From positions 1 to 5,787 of the forward strand of contig CAUBWQ010000070.1 in the NCBI GenBank assembly GCA_958439775.1: a DNA stretch of 5,787 bases. Direction: 5' to 3'. This document shows positions 1 to 5,787 of this stretch, piece by piece. Position 1 is the stretch's first letter. Each line of letters opens with the position of its first letter. The stretch is from an uncultured Collinsella sp. (lineage in GTDB: Bacteria > Actinomycetota > Coriobacteriia > Coriobacteriales > Coriobacteriaceae). The notes beneath the pieces were generated by a model that was not told the DNA's origin, did not search any database, and worked only from the letters and a program-made list of their open reading frames with translations. Position numbers and translations under genes: made by a program.

Positions 1-2
1 TG

Positions 3-143
3 CTGGAGAGGGGCCAAAGGGAGCTCAAGCCCATAAGGAGGGCCTACGAGGCATGGGTCGAGGCCGGACTTCCGCTCGATTGGGACAGGCAGGCCTTCGA
101 GGCCGAACGCAAAATGGATTCTAAAAAACACCTTGCCAAATAG
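3..143 (+). CDS. C-terminal end of an unrecognised protein (5' truncated)
   Basis: This is an open frame from the left edge to a TAG stop at 141-143, giving 46 residues of a protein whose start lies outside the window. I do not recognise the family. The tail is strongly charged and rich in Glu, Arg and Lys, with two Trp residues. It reads as a likely helical stretch (RRAYEAWVEAGLPLDWDRQ) followed by a Lys-rich end (KKHLAK). There is no visible membrane segment or metal motif. That it is a real gene end is supported by the hairpin terminator starting 12 bases after the stop; the other two plus frames hit stops and read less like protein. Five of its six Arg codons are AGG, whereas groEL beside it uses CGC/CGT/CGG. 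That hints at an accessory or transferred gene, although 46 codons is a small sample. Confidence 0.55.
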   Translation: MERGQRELKPIRRAYEAWVEAGLPLDWDRQAFEAERKMDSKKHLAK

Positions 144-155
144 GAGCGTCAAGAC

Positions 156-200
156 GCAAAGAGGCTCCGCAGCGCGAAGCGCAATGCGGAGCCTCTTTGC
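156..200. terminator. Bidirectional hairpin terminator between converging genes
   Basis: The arms 156-171 (GCAAAGAGGCTCCGCA) and 185-200 are perfect reverse complements, giving a 16-bp stem. The 13-base apex holds a further GCGC-GAA-GCGC mini-stem (172-182). The outer end reads AAAGAGG...CCTCTTT, so each strand ends its stem with a short U run, as symmetric terminators do. It lies 12 bases after the stop of the left-edge gene and 76 bases after the groEL stop, so it can serve both converging transcription units. There is no long U tract on either side, so efficiency is uncertain. Confidence 0.8.
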
Positions 201-276
201 ATGTCCGAGGACGTTCCGGAGAGAAACCCCCGTCACGCCCCCGGATTCCCGGTGGGAGTTCTAGACCTTGTCGGCC

Positions 277-1992
<1,716 letters not shown>

Positions 1993-2010
1993 TCAGAGAT
2001 TCTGACGAGA

Positions 2011-2304
2011 CTAGGCCTCGACGACAGCGTAGATGTCGTCGGCGCGCATCAGCAGATACTTCTCGCCGTCGACCTTGACCTCGTTGCCACCGAACTTACC
2101 GTAGATGACAACGTCACCGACCTTGACGTCCATGGGGATGCGCTCACCCTTGTCGTTGACCTTGCCGGCGCCCACGGCAACGATGGTGCCGCGCTGCGGC
2201 TTCTCCTGAGCGTTGCTGGCGATATACAGACCAGAAGCGGTCTTCTGCTCGGCCTCGTCGGGCTTGACCAGAACACGATCTGCAAGCGGCTTCAAAGACG
2301 ACAT
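2011..2304 (-). CDS. groES: Co-chaperonin GroES (Hsp10)
   Basis: This is the cap of the chaperonin machine. In the family a seven-subunit ring binds the GroEL apical domains when ATP is bound and closes the folding chamber. The 97-residue length is typical. The family N-terminus LKPLADRVLVKP (4-15) is followed by the mobile loop (about 16-34), the RGTIVAVG strand, GDVVIYGKFGGNEVKVDGE (63-81) and the ending LLMRADDIYAVVEA. The GroEL-contacting hydrophobic tripeptide, Ile-Val-Leu in E. coli, is Leu26-Tyr27-Ile28 here. The start at 2304 follows a strong GGAGGAG site (2311-2317) with a 6-base gap. It is the first gene of the operon, upstream of groEL. The spacer above it contains no canonical CIRCE or HAIR element, so heat control, if present, uses something not obvious from known operators. 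Confidence 0.98.
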   Translation of the reverse strand: MSSLKPLADRVLVKPDEAEQKTASGLYIASNAQEKPQRGTIVAVGAGKVNDKGERIPMDVKVGDVVIYGKFGGNEVKVDGEKYLLMRADDIYAVVEA

Positions 2305-2471
2305 GCTTGTCTCCTCCTTTTTGGGCCGCGCGGTTATACCACGCGAATTAACCCTTTTTGTTTGCGTACGCGTTGAATGGTACCCACGAATGGCGGGTTA
2401 TACAACACGGAGTCAAAAAATCTTATTTTTTGGCACTTAGATTTTCTGAATGCCGGGGGATAACTTAGAAG
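2305..2471 (-). promoter_or_regulatory. Upstream control region of groESL (promoter not firmly placed)
   Basis: The groESL promoter should lie here, because the nearest gene on the same strand ends at 2797 and long hairpins intervene. On the minus strand there are two TATAAC hexamers that could be -10 elements. They lie in two similar sites, 2329-2345 and 2392-2410, which share GGTTATAC on the plus strand. A TTGACT hexamer occurs at 2413-2408, but its spacing to the nearest TATAAC is only 8 bases, so no clean -35/-10 pair is visible. An A/T-rich palindrome (AAAAAAT-CTT-ATTTTTT, 2415-2431) lies further upstream. I searched by eye for the CIRCE half-sites TTAGCACTC/GAGTGCTAA and for the HAIR half-site CTTGAGT and saw neither. 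Confidence 0.35.
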
Positions 2472-2608
2472 TGGCTCCCGGGGCGGACCGGAGGGCATGA
2501 AGTTTGCTGCTCTACAGTCCTGCGCAAGACGGAAAGCACATTAAGTGCTTTCCTTTGCGTGCGGAACTCGCGACAAACTTCATGCCCTCCGGTCCGCCCC
2601 GGGAGCCA
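2472..2608. repeat. Long hairpin with 35-bp perfect terminal inverted repeat
   Basis: Positions 2472-2506 and 2574-2608 are exact reverse complements over 35 bp (outer end TGGCTCCCGGGGCGGACC...). The 67-base centre folds further: GGAAAGCAC (2531-2539) pairs with GTGCTTTCC (2545-2553) around a 5-base loop, and CGCAA (2523-2527) pairs with TTGCG (2555-2559) below it. The whole 137 bases can therefore form one long rod. No U tract follows on either strand, and no transposase is encoded. Flanking TAACT occurs on both sides (2461-2465 and 2616-2620), but 6 and 7 bases away from the repeat, so it is not a clear target duplication. Candidates are a MITE-like mobile element, a REP-like intergenic palindrome, a structured RNA, or a barrier between transcription units. 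The repeat is certain; its nature is not. Confidence 0.8.
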
Positions 2609-2712
2609 GGTTGACTAACTAGGGCCCGGAATTCAGAGAAGTCAGTGCAGCAAAATGGCGATGCGGATGGAATGCACAAGATAGGGGCACGTTGTTGGGA
2701 CGCGCTCTTTTA

Positions 2713-2779
2713 AGTTGCGGTGGAATAGTTCCTGTTTTTGGGCTTGAAGGCCGATTTTAGGGACTATTTCACCGCAACT
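2713..2779. repeat. Second long inverted repeat, 22-bp stem, downstream of the amidohydrolase
   Basis: Positions 2713-2734 (AGTTGCGGTGGAATAGTTCC then TG) pair with 2758-2779 over 22 positions. Nineteen are Watson-Crick pairs and three are G·U in plus-strand RNA (2723/2769, 2730/2762, 2734/2758). The apex contains a small GGC/GCC pairing (2741-2743 with 2750-2752). It begins 17 bases after the amidohydrolase stop codon, where a terminator for that gene would be expected. However, minus-strand RNA would carry C·A mismatches at the three imperfect sites and has no U run after the stem. It shares no sequence with the 35-bp repeat nearby. It could be a weak terminator, a dispersed intergenic repeat or part of a plus-strand RNA. 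Confidence 0.65.
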
Positions 2780-2796
2780 GAGGTGTGGATGTGGGG

Positions 2797-4434
2797 TTAG
2801 CGCTCGTAAATCAAGTTACCTGCCAGGTAGGTGGTCTGAACCTTGGTAGCCTGGAGCTCTTGGGGGTCGATGGTGAGCGGGTTTTGGTCCAGGACTACCA
2901 GGTCGGCATACTTGCCGGGCTCCAAGCTGCCGAGGTTTTGCTCGTCGCCCGCTGCATAGGCGCTGCCCAGGGTGTAGTTGCGCAGGGCTGTTGCTGCATC
3001 GATGCGCTCGCTCGGTAACCAGCCGCCCTCGGGCCAGTGGCTTTTGGGATCCTGGCGCGTGATAGCCGTGTAGAGCACGTTCATGCTTGTAACAGCTGTG
3101 ATGGGGCTATCGGTGCCGAAGGCTTGGCGGATGCCGCGCTGCTTATAGGTCGCAAACGGCCACATGATGCGGCTGCGCTCCAAGCCTAGGTCGCGCTCCG
3201 GACCACCCGGGTCGAGCGTGATATGGCAGGGCTGGCTCGAGGCAATGACGTTGAGTTTGCGCAGACGATCGATGTCCTCGGGCAGCAAATTCTCCAAATG
3301 CTCAAGCGTATTATGGCCGTGCTGGGGCAAGCCGTAGAGCTCTGCCGCCTCCTCAAAGATATCGAGTGCGGCATGAATCGCACCGTCACCAATAACGTGG
3401 ATGCGCACGGTGTGACCGCGCTCCGCAGCCGCCAGAACCAATTTTCGCATGCGCTCAGCCGGGACTGTCAGACGGCCCTGGTCGCCCGGGAAGCGCGGAT
3501 TGGTATAGGGCTCGGTGAGATATGCCGTGTGTTCACTCGACACGCCATCGAAGAACTGCTTAAAACCCGGCGCCGAAAGCAGCGCGTTGTTCGCATAACG
3601 TACCTGGAGCTCTTCTAGACGCGACTGGTCATCCAACAGCGTGGGGAACAGATGGGCACGAATGCCCAGCTTGCCGGCTGTCTGCAGTTTGTCGTAGACG
3701 TCGTCGCGGATAAAATCGCAGCCTGGCATGCGCATGAGCGACATATCGCAGATCGAGGTGATGCCCTGCTCGGCCATGCGCCTCATTTGATCGGCGTAAG
3801 CGCTTGCGATGCGATCTTCGCCCAGCCACTCAAGGCAGCGCGGCAACAACTGCATGGCAGCCGCTTCGTGAGCAATGCCCGTAAGCTCGCCGCTTGCGTC
3901 CTTGTCGTAGCTGCCGCCCGCTGGCGGCTCGCTGTCGCGCGTGACGCCGAGCGCCTCGAGTGCGCGGCTGTTGAGCCAAAGCGTGTGCCCGTCGCCCGAA
4001 TACATAACGCAGGGACGATCGGGGAATGCCGCATCGAGCGACGCCTTGGTAGGATGCTCGGGCGGGTCCCAACGGTAGTCGCGCCAGCCCTGCGTCACAA
4101 CCCAGGCGTCATCGGGCAGGTCCTGGGAAAACTCGAGCGCATGTTGTACCAGTGCCGCCTCGGACGTGCCCATATCCATGAGCATGTACGGCGAGGAACC
4201 GACCGAGGTATGGAAGAAGTGCAGATGAGCGTCATGGAAACCGGGGCAGACAAACTGCTCGCCGTAGTCGATAACTGACGTGGCGGCGGGAGCGGCGGCA
4301 ATCACGTCATCGGGCGCACCGACTGCGACGATACGGTCGCCCGCGATGGCAATCGCCAGCTCGCGGGCGGAATCGATGCCGTCTTGCGCGGTAAAGACGT
4401 TCTTGGAGCGAATAATCCGATCGATATGTTGCAT
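2797..4434 (-). CDS. Metal-dependent amidohydrolase, YtcJ-like (amidohydrolase 3 family)
   Basis: A cytoplasmic hydrolase of the amidohydrolase superfamily, whose YtcJ/NfdA-like members cut amide or formamide bonds of small molecules; the substrate here is unknown. Numbered from the Met at 4434 (545 residues), it has an N-terminal beta-sandwich part, then the metal motif PGFHDAHLH (64-72, His70 and His72). Next come a likely carboxylated Lys292 in GFKQFFDG, HVIGDGA (His346), LEHLE (His379), and FGTDSPI with Asp442. The end (LGSLEPGKYADLVVLDQNPL) is the family's typical closing sandwich strand. All expected metal ligands are present, so it should be active. The start is uncertain: Met codons at 4446, 4440 and 4434 are in frame. 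I chose 4434 because GGGGA lies 5 bases upstream and family N-termini are short. The frame stays open far upstream, but that is the antisense of the M20 gene. No signal peptide is seen. Confidence 0.9.
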   Translation of the reverse strand: MQHIDRIIRSKNVFTAQDGIDSARELAIAIAGDRIVAVGAPDDVIAAAPAATSVIDYGEQFVCPGFHDAHLHFFHTSVGSSPYMLMDMGTSEAALVQHALEFSQDLPDDAWVVTQGWRDYRWDPPEHPTKASLDAAFPDRPCVMYSGDGHTLWLNSRALEALGVTRDSEPPAGGSYDKDASGELTGIAHEAAAMQLLPRCLEWLGEDRIASAYADQMRRMAEQGITSICDMSLMRMPGCDFIRDDVYDKLQTAGKLGIRAHLFPTLLDDQSRLEELQVRYANNALLSAPGFKQFFDGVSSEHTAYLTEPYTNPRFPGDQGRLTVPAERMRKLVLAAAERGHTVRIHVIGDGAIHAALDIFEEAAELYGLPQHGHNTLEHLENLLPEDIDRLRKLNVIASSQPCHITLDPGGPERDLGLERSRIMWPFATYKQRGIRQAFGTDSPITAVTSMNVLYTAITRQDPKSHWPEGGWLPSERIDAATALRNYTLGSAYAAGDEQNLGSLEPGKYADLVVLDQNPLTIDPQELQATKVQTTYLAGNLIYER

Positions 4435-4521
4435 GGGCATCCCCATCTCTGGCAGGAAATTCAACACCCCCGAGTGTACTCCCCCGCCTCGGTTACAAAA
4501 TGCCAAGCGGCAAACGGCAGC

Positions 4522-4551
4522 TTTACCAGCCCTAGCGGCAGGTGGCATACT
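4522..4551 (+). promoter_or_regulatory. Possible sigma70-type promoter for the M20 gene in the divergent spacer
   Basis: TTTACC (4522-4527) and CATACT (4546-4551) lie 18 bases apart, and each matches four of six consensus bases (TTGACA, TATAAT). Transcription would begin near 4558, leaving a leader of about 45 bases before the start at 4603. The 168-base spacer (4435-4602) must also drive the amidohydrolase leftward. On that strand only a poor TACACT (4489-4484) is visible, without a well-spaced -35. No clear operator palindrome was found apart from the short GAGT-GT-ACTC at 4482-4491. Confidence 0.3.
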
Positions 4552-4602
4552 GGAGAGAGCCTGTACGATTTTGCGATCGAGCCAACAAGGAGCAAATCGA
4601 CC

Positions 4603-5787
4603 ATGACGAAGACCAAGGCACAGCAGATTATGGCGGCGACCGAGGTTCGCGCGGCAGACGACGTCACCGCGGCCATCCAGGATATCGCCGCCGAGTTTGA
4701 ACCCTACATCATCAAGCAGCGCCGGCACTTCCATAAGCACCCGGAGCTGAGCCTTGCCGAGGAGCGCACGACTTCCGACATCGCCAACCAGCTCGACGCC
4801 ATGAATATCCCCTACGAGCGTCCGCTCAAGACGGGCCTGGTGGCGACGCTTCGCGGCACCGCGCCGGATGCCTACCGCGAGGACGGCACGCCGCGCCGCC
4901 GCATCCTGCTGCGCGCCGATATCGACGCCCTGCCCGTCACTGAGCAGACCGGCGAGGAGTTCGCCAGCGTCAATGAGGGCTGCATGCACGCCTGCGGTCA
5001 CGACTGCCATATCGCCATGATGCTCGGCACGTTGCAGATTCTGCGCCACATGACCGATGACATCCACGGCGAGATTCGCATCGTATTCCAGCCCAGCGAG
5101 GAAAACGGCCAGGGCGCCAAACTCATGATTGGCACGGGTGTGCTCGACGGCGTCGATGGCGCCTACGCCGCGCACATCTGGAGCGAGGTCGACGCCGGTA
5201 CCGTAAGCTGCGAGCCCGGCCCACGCATGGCAAATACCGACTGGTTCCGCATCGACGTCCGCGGCACCTCGTGCCATGGCGCCATGCCCCAGCGCGGCCA
5301 CGACGCCGTTATGGTTGCGGCAGAGATCGTCAACGCCCTGCAGACCATCGTCTCGCGCGAGATTAGCCCCTACGAGCCGGCTGTCATCACCGTCGGCGAG
5401 CTGCACGGCGGCACCGCGCGCAACGTTATCGCCGGCACGGCCTACCTCGCCGGCACAGTGCGCACCTACGGCGATTCGACCCACGAGGAAATGCCGGAGC
5501 TCATGCGCCGCATCGTGGAGCATACCGCGGCAGCTCTGGGCGCCGAGGCTGAGCTCACCGACTACACCATCGCCAACTACAAGGTCGAAAACGAGGTCGC
5601 CTCGAGCGAGCGCTGCCGTCAGGCTGTAATCAAGTGCCTGGGCCCCACCGGTCAAGGCCATTACCGTGGCACGCTTTCGGGCGAGGATTTTTCGGAGTAC
5701 CTGCGCCGCGTGCCGGGCGTGCTCGCCTTTGTAGGTACGCGCAACCCCAAGATTGGTGCCACGTACGCCCAACATTCCTGCTTCTAC
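4603..5787 (+). CDS. M20D-family metallopeptidase/amidohydrolase (3' truncated by window)
   Basis: A zinc-type hydrolase of the M20D group (IAA-amino acid hydrolase, hippurate hydrolase and N-acyl-amino acid amidohydrolase relatives). Such enzymes release an amino acid from an N-acylated form in the cytoplasm; the exact substrate cannot be read here. The 395 codons in the window lack only the last few tens of residues. After about 36 extra N-terminal residues comes RRHFHKHPELS, then LLRADIDALPV. The metal centre is MHACGHDCH (Cys131, His133), FQPSEEN (Glu166-Glu167), AAHIW (His191) and, near the right edge, QHSCFY (His391), so the full ligand set is present. The dimerisation domain carries RGTSCHGAMP (220-229). 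The start at 4603 has AAGGAG (4587-4592) ten bases upstream. It is transcribed divergently from the YtcJ-like amidohydrolase. No signal peptide or membrane segment is seen. Confidence 0.93.
   Translation, partial: MTKTKAQQIMAATEVRAADDVTAAIQDIAAEFEPYIIKQRRHFHKHPELSLAEERTTSDIANQLDAMNIPYERPLKTGLVATLRGTAPDAYREDGTPRRRILLRADIDALPVTEQTGEEFASVNEGCMHACGHDCHIAMMLGTLQILRHMTDDIHGEIRIVFQPSEENGQGAKLMIGTGVLDGVDGAYAAHIWSEVDAGTVSCEPGPRMANTDWFRIDVRGTSCHGAMPQRGHDAVMVAAEIVNALQTIVSREISPYEPAVITVGELHGGTARNVIAGTAYLAGTVRTYGDSTHEEMPELMRRIVEHTAAALGAEAELTDYTIANYKVENEVASSERCRQAVIKCLGPTGQGHYRGTLSGEDFSEYLRRVPGVLAFVGTRNPKIGATYAQHSCFY

Noticed and set aside
2408..2413. TTGACT as the -35 of the groESL promoter
   Set aside because: The next TATAAC begins only 8 bases downstream and no -10-like hexamer appears at 16 to 18 bases, so a standard promoter pair cannot be claimed.
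2531..2553. Possible CIRCE operator in the centre of the long hairpin
   Set aside because: AGCAC and GTGCT occur as mirror halves, but the spacing is about 5 rather than 9 bases and the flanks do not match TTAGCACTC/GAGTGCTAA. It is explained by the hairpin itself.
2461..2622. TAACT on both sides of the 35-bp repeat as a target-site duplication
   Set aside because: The copies lie 6 and 7 bases outside the repeat ends rather than directly abutting, and five bases recur easily by chance.
2156..2797. CRISPR-like array in the spacer upstream of groES
   Set aside because: The repeats are inverted pairs of two unrelated sequences, not regularly spaced direct repeats.
4447..5775. Long upstream extension of the amidohydrolase frame on the minus strand
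   Set aside because: It is antisense to the M20 gene, which has intact metal motifs. The amidohydrolase homology begins only at about 4434, so this is not a fusion protein.

Overview
This window looks like a chromosomal segment from a high-GC gut actinobacterium of the class Coriobacteriia, most like Collinsella. That rests on the GroEL and GroES protein sequences, the GC-rich third codon positions and the strong AAGGAGG-type ribosome binding sites. It is recognition from memory, not a database match.

Layout from left to right. (1) The last 46 codons of an unrecognised plus-strand gene (stop at 141-143) are followed by a perfect 16-bp hairpin (156-200), which ends transcription between this gene and the converging groESL operon. 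(2) The minus-strand groES-groEL chaperonin operon reads from right to left: groES 2304-2011, a 96-base spacer that can form two competing hairpins, then groEL 1914-277. Both proteins look intact. (3) A 492-base gene-free spacer (2305-2796) lies between groES and the next gene. It holds the presumed groESL promoter region, a 35-bp perfect inverted repeat that closes a 137-base hairpin (2472-2608), and a second, unrelated 22-bp inverted repeat (2713-2779). No canonical CIRCE or HAIR heat-shock operator was found there. (4) A minus-strand metal-dependent amidohydrolase of the YtcJ-like (amidohydrolase 3) family occupies 4434-2797. (5) A 168-base divergent spacer leads to a plus-strand M20D-family metallopeptidase/amidohydrolase that starts at 4603 and runs off the right edge.

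GroES and GroEL form one ATP-driven protein-folding machine in the cytoplasm. The two divergent hydrolases both belong to families that cut amide bonds of small N-acylated or cyclic compounds. They may share regulation and substrates, but nothing in the sequence proves this. The genes themselves are ordinary. The least explained sequence is the pair of long hairpins upstream of groESL, together with the switch-like hairpins between groES and groEL. I found no rRNA, tRNA, CRISPR array or transposase gene.
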